DNA from: Eutreptiella sp. 'Long Island Sound 2002'
Lineage: Eukaryota; Euglenozoa; Euglenophyceae; Eutreptiales; Eutreptiaceae
Assembly: GCA_964036045.1 (NCBI GenBank)
Contig: OZ038381.1
Span: 107,823,367 to 107,887,366, forward strand
Direction: 5' to 3'
DNA: 64,000 bases
The position numbers and the translations under genes were made by a program. Of this stretch, positions 18,601 to 33,600 are shown piece by piece. How positions within the stretch are numbered: position 1 is the first letter of the stretch; each line of letters starts with the position of its first letter. The notes beneath the pieces are model-generated. The model searched no databases. It saw nothing but the letters and a program-made list of their open reading frames with translations, and was not told the DNA's origin.

Positions 18601-21600
18601 GAAGCTTCTGGGGGCCTTTTTGGGCCGTTTCCGGGACATGTCATGGAGTTAAAGGGCGGCAAAAAGCTCGTTGACACAGGGAAGTCAAGCCGCACGTGCA
18701 GAGTAGCCACCGTTTCCCTTCGTTTGGCCGTTTTGAATGTGTTCTAGGGCTTTTTAAGCCCAAAAATGGCTGTTTTTGGCCCTAAAGTGCAGTTTTTGAA
18801 AGCGAGGTCCGCCACTTGCAAATCCCGTTCCCGGCCGCCACCGTTGAGTTTCTTGCTCAAACTTTGTGTGATTGTACTTCACACCCATAGGTATCATCCA
18901 CCAAAATTTCACCCGAATCTGAACCCCCACGACGGAGTTCTACTTTTTACCCATTTCGCGCGTGCTGCTGCTTGCTGCTTGCTGCTGCTTGCTGCTACTG
19001 CTGCTAAACCTGGTAGGTCCACCCTAGACACTAAAAGGGGTTATAAAACCAAGACTGGTTCCACCAGCTCGGTGACCCCAATCAAGACTGAATATTGGGA
19101 CCGAGCTGGTGGGGGAGGGAACATTAGCTATGACTGGTGAAGGACATCAAGAATGATTCACACATTGATGGCTCTTAACAAAGTGAAATCAGCTTGCAAG
19201 TCAACCCCATCACCACGAGGCCCACTTTCAAGGCTTTTGTTGGACTTGTGAGGCGCCAAAATGCCCCAAAATGGGCTCAAAATGGGCCCAGTTCACCCGT
19301 TTGTGCACCCCAAATGGTCTAGGATGATTTTTGGAAAAACGCGTTTTTGACCCATTCTTGACCCATTTCTGGTCCCAAAACAGCCTTTTTTCAAGGCATT
19401 TTGGGATTTTCGGAGGACCAAAATGGGCCACCACAAGCTCAAAATGGTCCAAAAACACTTGTTTTAGCGTCGCACATGGTCTAGGATCATTTTTGAGAAA
19501 AGTCATCCTTTTGCCCCTATTGGACCCTAATGACCCATTTGGGCACCCACCTGTTTGGGCTTGAGCTTGCAGCTTGCCGCAGCCCAGTGGGCCTAAGTAC
19601 GAGGGTGTAGGCGTCCGTTTGGGCAATTCTAAGGGGTGGAAACCACAAAAAGTGGGGGGTTGCGGGTGGAGTAGGTGCCCTCGGAATCGCATTTTGAGCC
19701 ATGTAGCCAAAGATATGGCCTATTCTTGGTTTGTGGCTTTCGGCATTTGAAGCTTCTGGGGGCCTTTTTGGGCCGTTTCCGGGACATGTCATGGAGTTAA
19801 AGGGCGGCAAAAAGCTCGTTGACACAGGGAAGTCAAGCCGCACGTGCAGAGTAGCCACCGTTTCCCTTCGTTTGGCCGTTTTGAATGTGTTCTAGGGCTT
19901 TTTAAGCCCAAAAATGGCTGTTTTTGGCCCTAAAGTGCAGTTTTTGAAAGCGAGGTCCGCCACTTGCAAATCCCGTTCCCGGCCGCCACCGTTGAGTTTC
20001 TTGCTCAAACTTTGTGTGATTGTACTTCACACCCATAGGTATCATCCACCAAAATTTCACCCGAATCTGAACCCCCACGACGGAGTTCTACTTTTTACCC
20101 ATTTCGCGCGTGCTGCTGCTTGCTGCTTGCTGCTGCTTGCTGCTACTGCTGCTAAACCTGGTAGGTCCACCCTAGACACTAAAAGGGGTTATAAAACCAA
20201 GACTGGTTCCACCAGCTCGGTGACCCCAATCAAGACTGAATATTGGGACCGAGCTGGTGGGGGAGGGAACATTAGCTATGACTGGTGAAGGACATCAAGA
20301 ATGATTCACACATTGATGGCTCTTAACAAAGTGAAATCAGCTTGCAAGTCAACCCCATCACCACGAGGCCCACTTTCAAGGCTTTTGTTGGACTTGTGAG
20401 GCGCCAAAATGCCCCAAAATGGGCTCAAAATGGGCCCAGTTCACCCGTTTGTGCACCCCAAATGGTCTAGGATGATTTTTGGAAAAACGCGTTTTTGACC
20501 CATTCTTGACCCATTTCTGGTCCCAAAACAGCCTTTTTTCAAGGCATTTTGGGATTTTCGGAGGACCAAAATGGGCCACCACAAGCTCAAAATGGTCCAA
20601 AAACACTTGTTTTAGCGTCGCACATGGTCTAGGATCATTTTTGAGAAAAGTCATCCTTTTGCCCCTATTGGACCCTAATGACCCATTTGGGCACCCACCT
20701 GTTTGGGCTTGAGCTTGCAGCTTGCCGCAGCCCAGTGGGCCTAAGTACGAGGGTGTAGGTGTCCGTTTGGGCAATTCTAAGGGGTGGAAACCACAAAAAG
20801 TGGGGGGTTGCGGGTGGAGTAGGTGCCCTCGGAATCGCATTTTGAGCCATGTAGCCAAAGATATGGCCTATTCTTGGTTTGTGGCTTTCGGCATTTGAAG
20901 CTTCTGGGGGCCTTTTTGGGCCGTTTCCGGGACATGTCATGGAGTTAGAGGGCGACAAAAAGCTCGTTGACACAGGGAAGTCAAGCCGCACGTGCAGAGT
21001 AGCCACCGTTTCCCTTCGTTTGGCCGTTTTGAATGTGTTCTAGGGCTTTTTAAGCCCAAAAATGGCTGTTTTTGGCCCTAAAGTGCAGTTTTTGAAAGCG
21101 AGGTCCGCCACTTGCAAATCCCGTTCCCGGCCGCCACCGTTGAGTTTCTTGCTCAAACTTTGTGTGATTGTACTTCACACCCATAGGTATCATCCACCAA
21201 AATTTCACCCGAATCTGAACCCCCACGACGGAGTTCTAATTTTTACCCATTTCGCGCGTGCTGCTGCTTGCTGCTTGCTTGCTGCTTGCTGCTGCTGCTG
21301 CTAAACCTGGTAGGTCCACCCTAGACACTAAAAAGGGTTATAAAACCAAGACTGGTTACACCAGCTCGGTGACCCCAATCAAGACTGCATATTGGGACCG
21401 AGCTGGTGGGGGAGGGAACATTAGCTATGACTGGTGAAGGACATCAAGAATGATTCACACATTGATGGCTCTTAACAAAGTGAAATCACTTTGCAAGTCA
21501 ACCCCATCACCACGAGGCCCACTTTCAAGGCTTTTGTTGGACTTGTGAGGCGCCAAAATGCCCCAAAATGGGCTCAAAATGGGCCCATTTCACCCGTTTG

Positions 21601-24600
21601 TGCACCCCAAATGGTCTAGGATGATTTTTGGAAAAACGCGTTTTTGACCCATTCTTGACCCATTTCTGGTCCCAAAACAGCCTTTTTTCAAGGCATTTTG
21701 GGATTTTCGGAGGACCAAAATGGGCCACCACAAGCTCAAAATGGTCCAAAAACACTTGTTTTAGCGTCGCACATGGTCTAGGATCATTTTTGAGAAAAGT
21801 CATCCTTTTGCCCCTATTGGACCCTAATGACCCATTTGGGCACCCACCTGTTTGGGCTTGAGCTTGCAGCTTGCCGCAGCCCAGTGGGCCTAAGTACGAG
21901 GGTGTAGGTGTCCGTTTGGGCAATTCTAAGGGGTGGAAACCACAAAAAGTGGGGGGTTGCGGGTGGAGTAGGTGCCCTCGGAATCGCATTTTGAGCCATG
22001 TAGCCAAAGATATGGCCTATTCTTGGTTTGTGGCTTTCGGCATTTGAAGCTTCTGGGGGCCTTTTTGGGCCGTTTCCGGGACATGTCATGGAGTTAGAGG
22101 GCGACAAAAAGCTCGTTGACACAGGGAAGTCAAGCCGCACGTGCAGAGTAGCCACCGTTTCCCTTCGTTTGGCCGTTTTGAATGTGTTCTAGGGCTTTTT
22201 AAGCCCAAAAATGGCTGTTTTTGGCCCTAAAGTGCAGTTTTTGAAAGCGAGGTCCGCCACTTGCAAATCCCGTTCCCGGCCGCCACCGTTGAGTTTCTTG
22301 CTCAAACTTTGTGTGATTGTACTTCACACCCATAGGTATCATCCACCAAAATTTCACCCGAATCTGAACCCCCACGACGGAGTTCTAATTTTTACCCATT
22401 TCGCGCGTGCTGCTGCTTGCTGCTTGCTTGCTGCTTGCTGCTGCTGCTGCTAAACCTGGTAGGTCCACCCTAGACACTAAAAAGGGTTATAAAACCAAGA
22501 CTGGTTACACCAGCTCGGTGACCCCAATCAAGACTGCATATTGGGACCGAGCTGGTGGGGGAGGGAACATTAGCTATGACTGGTGAAGGACATCAAGAAT
22601 GATTCACACATTGATGGCTCTTAACAAAGTGAAATCAGCTTGCAAGTCAACCCCATCACCACGAGGCCCACTTTCAAGGCTTTTGTTGGACTTGTGAGGC
22701 GCCAAAATGCCCCAAAATGGGCTCAAAATGGGCTCATTTCACCCGTTTGTGCACCCCAAATGGTCTAGGATGATTTTTGGAAAAACGCGTTTTTGACCCA
22801 TTCTTGACCCATTTCTGGTCCCAAAACAGCCTTTTTTCAAGGCATTTTGGGATTTTCGGAGGACCAAAATGGGCCACCACAAGCTCAAAATGGTCCAAAA
22901 ACACTTGTTTTAGCGTCGCACATGGTCTAGGATCATTTTTGAGAAAAGTCATCCTTTTGCCCCTATTGGACCCTAATGACCCATTTGGGCACCCACCTGT
23001 TTGGGCTTGAGCTTGCAGCTTGCCGCAGCCCAGTGGGCCTAAGTACGAGGGTGTAGGCGTCCGTTTGGGCAATTCTAAGGGGTGGAAACCACAAAAAGTG
23101 GGGGGTTGCGGGTGGAGTAGGTGCCCTCGGAATCGCATTTTGAGCCATGTAGCCAAAGATATGGCCTATTCTTGGTTTGTGGCTTTCGGCATTTGAAGCT
23201 TCTGGGGGCCTTTTTGGGCTGTTTCCGGGACATGTCATGGAGTTAGAGGGCGGCAAAAAGCTCGTTGACACAGGGAAGTCAAGCCGCACGTGCAGAGTAG
23301 CCACCGTTTCCCTTCGTTTGGCCGTTTTGAATGTGTTCTAGGGCTTTTTAAGCCCAAAAATGGCTGTTTTTGGCCCTAAAGTGCAGTTTTTGAAAGCGAG
23401 GTCCGCCACTTGCAAATCCCGTTCCCGGCCGCCACCGTTGAGTTTCTTGCTCAAACTTTGTGTGATTGTACTTCACACCCATAGGTATCATCCACCAAAA
23501 TTTCACCCGAATCTGAACCCCCACGACGGAGTTCTACTTTTTACCCATTTCGCGCGTGCTGCTGCTTGCTGCTTGCTGCTGCTTGCTGCTACTGCTGCTA
23601 AACCTGGTAGGTCCACCCTAGACACTAAAAGGGGTTATAAAACCAAGACTGGTTCCACCAGCTCGGTGACCCCAATCAAGACTGAATATTGGGACCGAGC
23701 TGGTGGGGGAGGGAACATTAGCTATGACTGGTGAAGGACATCAAGAATGATTCACACATTGATGGCTCTTAACAAAGTGAAATCAGCTTGCAAGTCAACC
23801 CCATCACCACGAGGCCCACTTTCAAGGCTTTTGTTGGACTTGTGAGGCGCCAAAATGCCCCAAAATGGGCTCAAAATGGGCCCAGTTCACCCGTTTGTGC
23901 ACCCCAAATGGTCTAGGATGATTTTTGGAAAAACGCGTTTTTGACCCATTCTTGACCCATTTCTGGTCCCAAAACAGCCTTTTTTCAAGGCATTTTGGGA
24001 TTTTCGGAGGACCAAAATGGGCCACCACAAGCTCAAAATGGTCCAAAAACACTTGTTTTAGCGTCGCACATGGTCTAGGATCATTTTTGAGAAAAGTCAT
24101 CCTTTTGCCCCTATTGGACCCTAATGACCCATTTGGGCACCCACCTGTTTGGGCTTGAGCTTGCAGCTTGCCGCAGCCCAGTGGGCCTAAGTACGAGGGT
24201 GTAGGTGTCCGTTTGGGCAATTCTAAGGGGTGGAAACCACAAAAAGTGGGGGGTTGCGGGTGGAGTAGGTGCCCTCGGAATCGCATTTTGAGCCATGTAG
24301 CCAAAGATATGGCCTATTCTTGGTTTGTGGCTTTCGGCATTTGAAGCTTCTGGGGGCCTTTTTGGGCCGTTTCCGGGACATGTCATGGAGTTAGAGGGCG
24401 ACAAAAAGCTCGTTGACACAGGGAAGTCAAGCCGCACGTGCAGAGTAGCCACCGTTTCCCTTCGTTTGGCCGTTTTGAATGTGTTCTAGGGCTTTTTAAG
24501 CCCAAAAATGGCTGTTTTTGGCCCTAAAGTGCAGTTTTTGAAAGCGAGGTCCGCCACTTGCAAATCCCGTTCCCGGCCGCCACCGTTGAGTTTCTTGCTC

Positions 24601-27600
24601 AAACTTTGTGTGATTGTACTTCACACCCATAGGTATCATCCACCAAAATTTCACCCGAATCTGAACCCCCACGACGGAGTTCTACTTTTTACCCATTTCG
24701 CGCGTGCTGCTGCTTGCTGCTTGCTGCTGCTTGCTGCTACTGCTGCTAAACCTGGTAGGTCCACCCTAGACACTAAAAGGGGTTATAAAACCAAGACTGG
24801 TTCCACCAGCTCGGTGACCCCAATCAAGACTGAATATTGGGACCGAGCTGGTGGGGGAGGGAACATTAGCTATGACTGGTGAAGGACATCAAGAATGATT
24901 CACACATTGATGGCTCTTAACAAAGTGAAATCAGCTTGCAAGTCAACCCCATCACCACGAGGCCCACTTTCAAGGCTTTTGTTGGACTTGTGAGGCGCCA
25001 AAATGCCCCAAAATGGGCTCAAAATGGGCCCAGTTCACCCGTTTGTGCACCCCAAATGGTCTAGGATGATTTTTGGAAAAACGCGTTTTTGACCCATTCT
25101 TGACCCATTTCTGGTCCCAAAACAGCCTTTTTTCAAGGCATTTTGGGATTTTCGGAGGACCAAAATGGGCCACCACAAGCTCAAAATGGTCCAAAAACAC
25201 TTGTTTTAGCGTCGCACATGGTCTAGGATCATTTTTGAGAAAAGTCATCCTTTTGCCCCTATTGGACCCTAATGACCCATTTGGGCACCCACCTGTTTGG
25301 GCTTGAGCTTGCAGCTTGCCGCAGCCCAGTGGGCCTAAGTACGAGGGTGTAGGTGTCCGTTTGGGCAATTCTAAGGGGTGGAAACCACAAAAAGTGGGGG
25401 GTTGCGGGTGGAGTAGGTGCCCTCGGAATCGCATTTTGAGCCATGTAGCCAAAGATATGGCCTATTCTTGGTTTGTGGCTTTCGGCATTTGAAGCTTCTG
25501 GGGGCCTTTTTGGGCCGTTTCCGGGACATGTCATGGAGTTAGAGGGCGACAAAAAGCTCGTTGACACAGGGAAGTCAAGCCGCACGTGCAGAGTAGCCAC
25601 CGTTTCCCTTCGTTTGGCCGTTTTGAATGTGTTCTAGGGCTTTTTAAGCCCAAAAATGGCTGTTTTTGGCCCTAAAGTGCAGTTTTTGAAAGCGAGGTCC
25701 GCCACTTGCAAATCCCGTTCCCGGCCGCCACCGTTGAGTTTCTTGCTCAAACTTTGTGTGATTGTACTTCACACCCATAGGTATCATCCACCAAAATTTC
25801 ACCCGAATCTGAACCCCCACGACGGAGTTCTAATTTTTACCCATTTCGCGCGTGCTGCTGCTTGCTGCTTGCTTGCTGCTTGCTGCTGCTGCTGCTAAAC
25901 CTGGTAGGTCCACCCTAGACACTAAAAAGGGTTATAAAACCAAGACTGGTTACACCAGCTCGGTGACCCCAATCAAGACTGCATATTGGGACCGAGCTGG
26001 TGGGGGAGGGAACATTAGCTATGACTGGTGAAGGACATCAAGAATGATTCACACATTGATGGCTCTTAACAAAGTGAAATCAGCTTGCAAGTCAACCCCA
26101 TCACCACGAGGCCCACTTTCAAGGCTTTTGTTGGACTTGTGAGGCGCCAAAATGCCCCAAAATGGGCTCAAAATGGGCTCATTTCACCCGTTTGTGCACC
26201 CCAAATGGTCTAGGATGATTTTTGGAAAAACGCGTTTTTGACCCATTCTTGACCCATTTCTGGTCCCAAAACAGCCTTTTTTCAAGGCATTTTGGGATTT
26301 TCGGAGGACCAAAATGGGCCACCACAAGCTCAAAATGGTCCAAAAACACTTGTTTTAGCGTCGCACATGGTCTAGGATCATTTTTGAGAAAAGTCATCCT
26401 TTTGCCCCTATTGGACCCTAATGACCCATTTGGGCACCCACCTGTTTGGGCTTGAGCTTGCAGCTTGCCGCAGCCCAGTGGGCCTAAGTACGAGGGTGTA
26501 GGCGTCCGTTTGGGCAATTCTAAGGGGTGGAAACCACAAAAAGTGGGGGGTTGCGGGTGGAGTAGGTGCCCTCGGAATCGCATTTTGAGCCATGTAGCCA
26601 AAGATATGGCCTATTCTTGGTTTGTGGCTTTCGGCATTTGAAGCTTCTGGGGGCCTTTTTGGGCTGTTTCCGGGACATGTCATGGAGTTAGAGGGCGGCA
26701 AAAAGCTCGTTGACACAGGGAAGTCAAGCCGCACGTGCAGAGTAGCCACCGTTTCCCTTCGTTTGGCCGTTTTGAATGTGTTCTAGGGCTTTTTAAGCCC
26801 AAAAATGGCCGTTTTTGGCCCTAAAGTGCAGTTTTTGAAAGCGAGGTCCGCCACTTGCAAATCCCGTTCCCGGCCGCCACCGTTGAGTTTCTTGCTCAAA
26901 CTTTGTGTGATTGTACTTCACACCCATAGGTATCATCCACCAAAATTTCACCCGAATCTGAACCCCCACGACGGAGTTCTAATTTTTACCCATTTCGCGC
27001 GTGCTGCTGCTTGCTGCTTGCTGCTGCTTGCTGCTGCTGCTGCTAAACCTGGTAGGTCCACCCTAGACACTAAAAAGGGTTATAAAACCAAGACTGGTTC
27101 CACCAGCTCGGTGACCCCAATCAAGACTGAATATTGGGACCGAGCTGGTGGGGGAGGGAACATTAGCTATGACTGGTGAAGGACATCAAGAATGATTCAC
27201 ACATTGATGGCTCTTAACAAAGTGAAATCAGCTTGCAAGTCAACCCCATCACCACGAGGCCCACTTTCAAGGCTTTTGTTGGACTTGTGAGGCGCCAAAA
27301 TGCCCCAAAATGGGCTCAAAATGGGCCCATTTCACCCGTTTGTGCACCCCAAATGGTCTAGGATGATTTTTGGAAAAACGCGTTTTTGACCCATTCTTGA
27401 CCCATTTCTGGTCCCAAAACAGCCTTTTTTCAAGGCATTTTGGGATTTTCGGAGGACCAAAATGGGCCACCACAAGCTCAAAATGGTCCAAAAACACTTG
27501 TTTTAGCGTCGCACATGGTCTAGGATCATTTTTGAGAAAAGTCATCCTTTTGCCCCTATTGGACCCTAATGACCCATTTGGGCACCCACCTGTTTGGGCT

Positions 27601-30600
27601 TGAGCTTGCAGCTTGCCGCAGCCCAGTGGGCCTAAGTACGAGGGTGTAGGCGTCCGTTTGGGCAATTCTAAGGGGTGGAAACCACAAAAAGTGGGGGGTT
27701 GCGGGTGGAGTAGGTGCCCTCGGAATCGCATTTTGAGCCATGTAGCCAAAGATATGGCCTATTCTTGGTTTGTGGCTTTCGGCATTTGAAGCTTCTGGGG
27801 GCCTTTTTGGGCCGTTTCCGGGACATGTCATGGAGTTAGAGGGCGGCAAAAAGCTCGTTGACACAGGGAAGTCAAGCCGCACGTGCAGAGTAGCCACCGT
27901 TTCCCTTCGTTTGGCCGTTTTGAATGTGTTCTAGGGCTTTTTAAGCCCAAAAATGGCCGTTTTTGGCCCTAAAGTGCAGTTTTTGAAAGCGAGGTCCGCC
28001 ACTTGCAAATCCCGTTCCCGGCCGCCACCGTTGAGTTTCTTGCTCAAACTTTGTGTGATTGTACTTCACACCCATAGGTATCATCCACCAAAATTTCACC
28101 CGAATCTGAACCCCCACGACGGAGTTCTAATTTTTACCCATTTCGCGCGTGCTGCTGCTTGCTGCTTGCTGCTGCTTGCTGCTGCTGCTGCTAAACCTGG
28201 TAGGTCCACCCTAGACACTAAAAAGGGTTATAAAACCAAGACTGGTTCCACCAGCTCGGTGACCCCAATCAAGACTGAATATTGGGACCGAGCTGGTGGG
28301 GGAGGGAACATTAGCTATGACTGGTGAAGGACATCAAGAATGATTCACACATTGATGGCTCTTAACAAAGTGAAATCAGCTTGCAAGTCAACCCCATCAC
28401 CACGAGGCCCACTTTCAAGGCTTTTGTTGGACTTGTGAGGCGCCAAAATGCCCCAAAATGGGCTCAAAATGGGCCCATTTCACCCGTTTGTGCACCCCAA
28501 ATGGTCTAGGATGATTTTTGGAAAAACGCGCTTTTGACCCATTCTTGACCCATTTCTGGTCCCAAAACAGCCTTTTTTCAAGGCATTTTGGGATTTTCGG
28601 AGGACCAAAATGGGCCACCACAAGCTCAAAATGGTCCAAAAACACTTGTTTTAGCGTCGCACATGGTCTAGGATCATTTTTGAGAAAAGTCATCCTTTTG
28701 CCCCTATTGGACCCTAATGACCCATTTGGGCACCCACCTGTTTGGGCTTGAGCTTGCAGCTTGCCGCAGCCCAGTGGGCCTAAGTACGAGGGTGTAGGCG
28801 TCCGTTTGGGCAATTCTAAGGGGTGGAAACCACAAAAAGTGGGGGGTTGCGGGTGGAGTAGGTGCCCTCGGAATCGCATTTTGAGCCATGTAGCCAAAGA
28901 TATGGCCTATTCTTGGTTTGTGGCTTTCGGCATTTGAAGCTTCTGGGGGCCATTTTGGGCCGTTTCCGGGACATGGCATGGAGTTAGAGGGCGGCAAAAA
29001 GCTCGTTGACACAGGGAAGTCAAGCCGCACGTGCAGAGTAGCCACCGTTTCCCTTCGTTTGGCCGTTTTGAATGTGTTCTAGGGCTTTTTAAGCCCAAAA
29101 ATGGCCGTTTTTGGCCCTAAAGTGCAGTTTTTGAAAGCGAGGTCCGCCACTTGCAAATCCCGTTCCCGGCCGCCACCGTTGAGTTTCTTGCTCAAACTTT
29201 GTGTGATTGTACTTCACACCCATAGGTATCATCCACCAAAATTTCACCCGAATCTGAACCCCCACGACGGAGTTCTAATTTTTACCCATTTCGCGCGTGC
29301 TGCTGCTTGCTGCTTGCTTGCTGCTTGCTGCTGCTGCTGCTAAACCTGGTAGGTCCACCCTAGACACTAAAAAGGGTTATAAAACCAAGACTGGTTCCAC
29401 CAGCTCGGTGACCCTAATCAAGACTGAATATTGGGACCGAGCTGGTGGGGGAGGGAACATTAGCTATGACTGGTGAAGGACATCAAGAATGATTCACACA
29501 TTGATGGCTCTTAACAAAGTGAAATCAGCTTGCAAGTCAACCCCATCACCACGAGGCCCACTTTCAAGGCTTTTGTTGGACTTGTGAGGCGCCAAAATGC
29601 CCCAAAATGGGCTCAAAATGGGCCCATTTCACCCGTTTGTGCACCCCAAATGGTCTAGGATGATTTTTGGAAAAACGCGTTTTTGACCCATTCTTGACCC
29701 ATTTCTGGTCCCAAAACAGCCTTTTTTCAAGGCATTTTGGGATTTTCGGAGGACCAAAATGGGCCACCACAAGCTCAAAATGGTCCAAAAACACTTGTTT
29801 TAGCGTCGCACATGGTCTAGGATCATTTTTGAGAAAAGTCATCCTTTTGCCCCTATTGGACCCTAATGACCCATTTGGGCACCCACCTGTTTGGGCTTGA
29901 GCTTGCAGCTTGCCGCAGCCCAGTGGGCCTAAGTACGAGGGTGTAGGCGTCCGTTTGGGCAATTCTAAGGGGTGGAAACCACAAAAAGTGGGGGGTTGCG
30001 GGTGGAGTAGGTGCCCTCGGAATCGCATTTTGAGCCATGTAGCCAAAGATATGGCCTATTCTTGGTTTGTGGCTTTCGGCATTTGAAGCTTCTGGGGGCC
30101 TTTTTGGGCCGTTTCCGGGACATGTCATGGAGTTAGAGGGCGGCAAAAAGCTCGTTGACACAGGGAAGTCAAGCCGCACGTGCAGAGTAGCCACCGTTTC
30201 CCTTCGTTTGGCCGTTTTGAATGTGTTCTAGGGCTTTTTAAGCCCAAAAATGGCTGTTTTTGGCCCTAAAGTGCAGTTTTTGAAAGCGAGGTCCGCCACT
30301 TGCAAATCCCGTTCCCGGCCGCCACCGTTGAGTTTCTTGCTCAAACTTTGTGTGATTGTACTTCACACCCATAGGTATCATCCACCAAAATTTCACCCGA
30401 ATCTGAACCCCCACGACGGAGTTCTACTTTTTACCCATTTCGCGCGTGCTGCTGCTTGCTGCTTGCTGCTGCTTGCTGCTGCTGCTGCTAAACCTGGTAG
30501 GTCCACCCTAGACACTAAAAAGGGTTATAAAACCAAGACTGGTTCCACCAGCTCGGTGACCCCAATCAAGACTGAATATTGGGACCGAGCTGGTGGGGGA

Positions 30601-33600
30601 GGGAACATTAGCTATGACTGGTGAAGGACATCAAGAATGATTCACACATTGATGGCTCTTAACAAAGTGAAATCAGCTTGCAAGTCAACCCCATCACCAC
30701 GAGGCCCACTTTCAAGGCTTTTGTTGGACTTGTGAGGCGCCAAAATGCCCCAAAATGGGCTCAAAATGGGCTCATTTCACCCGTTTGTGCACCCCAAATG
30801 GTCTAGGATGATTTTTGGAAAAATGCGTTTTTGACCCATTCTTGACCCATTTCTGGTCCCAAAACAGCCTTTTTTCAAGGCATTTTGGGATTTTCGGAGG
30901 ACCAAAATGGGCCACCACAAGCTCAAAATGGTCCAAAAACACTTGTTTTAGCGTCGCACATGGTCTAGGATCATTTTTGAGAAAAGTCATCCTTTTGCCC
31001 CTATTGGACCCTAATGACCCATTTGGGCACCCACCTGTTTGGGCTTGAGCTTGCAGCTTGCCGCAGCCCAGTGGGCCTAAGTACGAGGGTGTAGGCGTCC
31101 GTTTGGGCAATTCTAAGGGGTGGAAACCACAAAAAGTGGGGGGTTGCGGGTGGAGTAGGTGCCCTCGGAATCGCATTTTGAGCCATGTAGCCAAAGATAT
31201 GGCCTATTCTTGGTTTGTGGCTTTCGGCATTTGAAGCTTCTGGGGGCCTTTTTGGGCCGTTTCCGGGACATGTCATGGAGTTAGAGGGCGGCAAAAAGCT
31301 CGTTGACACAGGGAAGTCAAGCCGCACGTGCAGAGTAGCCACCGTTTCCCTTCGTTTGGCCGTTTTGAATGCGTTCTAGGGCTTTTTAAGCCCAAAAATG
31401 GCTGTTTTTGGCCCTAAAGTGCAGTTTTTGAAAGCGAGGTCCGCCACTTGCAAATCCCGTTCCCGGCCGCCACCGTTGAGTTTCTTGCTCAAACTTTGTG
31501 TGATTGTACTTCACACCCATAGGTATCATCCACCAAAATTTCACCCGAATCTGAACCCCCACGACGGAGTTCTACTTTTTACCCATTTCGCGCGTGCTGC
31601 TGCTTGCTGCTTGCTGCTGCTTGCTGCTGCTGCTGCTAAACGTGGTAGGTCCACCCTAGACACTAAAAAGGGTTATAAAACCAAGACTGGTTCCACCAGC
31701 TCGGTGACCCTAATCAAGACTGAATATTGGGACCGAGCTGGTGGGGGAGGGAACATTAGCTATGACTGGTGAAGGACATCAAGAATGATTCACACATTGA
31801 TGGCTCTTAACAAAGTGAAATCAGCTTGCAAGTCAACCCCATCACCACGAGGCCCACTTTCAAGGCTTTTGTTGGACTTGTGAGGCGCCAAAATGCCCCA
31901 AAATGGGCTCAAAATGGGCTCATTTCACCCGTTTGTGCACCCCAAATGGTCTAGGATGATTTTTGGAAAAATGCGTTTTTGACCCATTCTTGACCCATTT
32001 CTGGTCCCAAAACAGCCTTTTTTCAAGGCATTTTGGGATTTTCGGAGGACCAAAATGGGCCACCACAAGCTCAAAATGGTCCAAAAACACTTGTTTTAGC
32101 GTCGCACATGGTCTAGGATCATTTTTGAGAAAAGTCATCCTTTTGCCCCTATTGGACCCTAATGACCCATTTGGGCACCCACCTGTTTGGGCTTGAGCTT
32201 GCAGCTTGCCGCAGCCTAGTGGGCCTAAGTACGAGGGTGTAGGCGTCCGTTTGGGCAATTCTAAGGGGTGGAAACCACAAAAAGTGGGGGGTTGCGGGTG
32301 GAGTAGGTGCCCTCGGAATCGCATTTTGAGCCATGTAGCCAAAGATATGGCCTATTCTTGGTTTGTGGCTGTTGGCATTTGAAGCTTCTAGGGGCCTTTT
32401 TGGGCCGTTTCCGGGACATGTCATGGAGTTAGAGGGCGGCAAAGAGCTCGTTGACACAGGGAAGTCAAGCCGCACGTGGAGTGTACCCACCGTTTCCCTT
32501 CGCTTGGCCGTTTTGAATGTGTTCTAGGGCTTTTTAAGCCCAAAAATGGCTGTTTTTGGCCCTAAAGTGCAGTTTTTGAAAGCGAGGTCCGCCACTTGCA
32601 AATCCCGTTCCCGGCCGCCACCGTTGAGTTTCTTGCTCAAACTTTGTGTGATTGTACTTCACACCCATAGGTATCATCCACCAAAATTTCACCCGAATCT
32701 GAACCCCCACGACGGAGTTCTACTTTTTACCCATTTCGCGCGTGCTGCTGCTTGCTGCTTGCTTGCTGCTTGCTGCTGCTGCTGCTAAACCTGGTAGGTC
32801 CACCCTAGACACTAAAAAGGGTTATAAAACCAAGACTGGTTCCACCAGCTCGGTGACCCCAATCAAGACTGAATATTGGGACCGAGCTGGTGGGGGAGGG
32901 AACATTAGCTATGACTGGTGAAGGACATCAAGAATGATTCACACATTGATGGCTCTTAACAAAGTGAAATCAGCTTGCAAGTCAACCCCATCACCACGAG
33001 GCCCACTTTCAAGGCTTTTGTTGGACTTGTGAGGCGCCAAAATGCCCCAAAATGGGCTCAAAATGGGCTCATTTCACCCGTTTGTGCACCCCAAATGGTC
33101 TAGGATGATTTTTGGAAAAACGCGTTTTTGACCCATTCTTGACCCATTTCTGGTCCCAAAACAGCCTTTTTTCAAGGCATTTTGGGATTTTCGGAGGACC
33201 AAAATGGGCCACCACAAGCTCAAAATGGTCCAAAAACACTTGTTTTAGCGTCGCACATGGTCTAGGATCATTTTTGAGAAAAGTCATCCTTTTGCCCCTA
33301 TTGGACCCTAATGACCCATTTGGGCACCCACCTGTTTGGGCTTGAGCTTGCAGCTTGCCGCAGCCCAGTGGGCCTAAGTACGAGGGTGTAGGTGTCCGTT
33401 TGGGCAATTCTAAGGGGTGGAAACCACAAAAAGTGGGGGGTTGCGGGTGGAGTAGGTGCCCTCGGAATCGCATTTTGAGCCATGTAGCCAAAGATATGGC
33501 CTATTCTTGGTTTGTGGCTTTCGGCATTTGAAGCTTCTGGGGGCCTTTTTGGGCCGTTTCCGGGACATGTCATGGAGTTAGAGGGCGGCAAAAAGCTCGT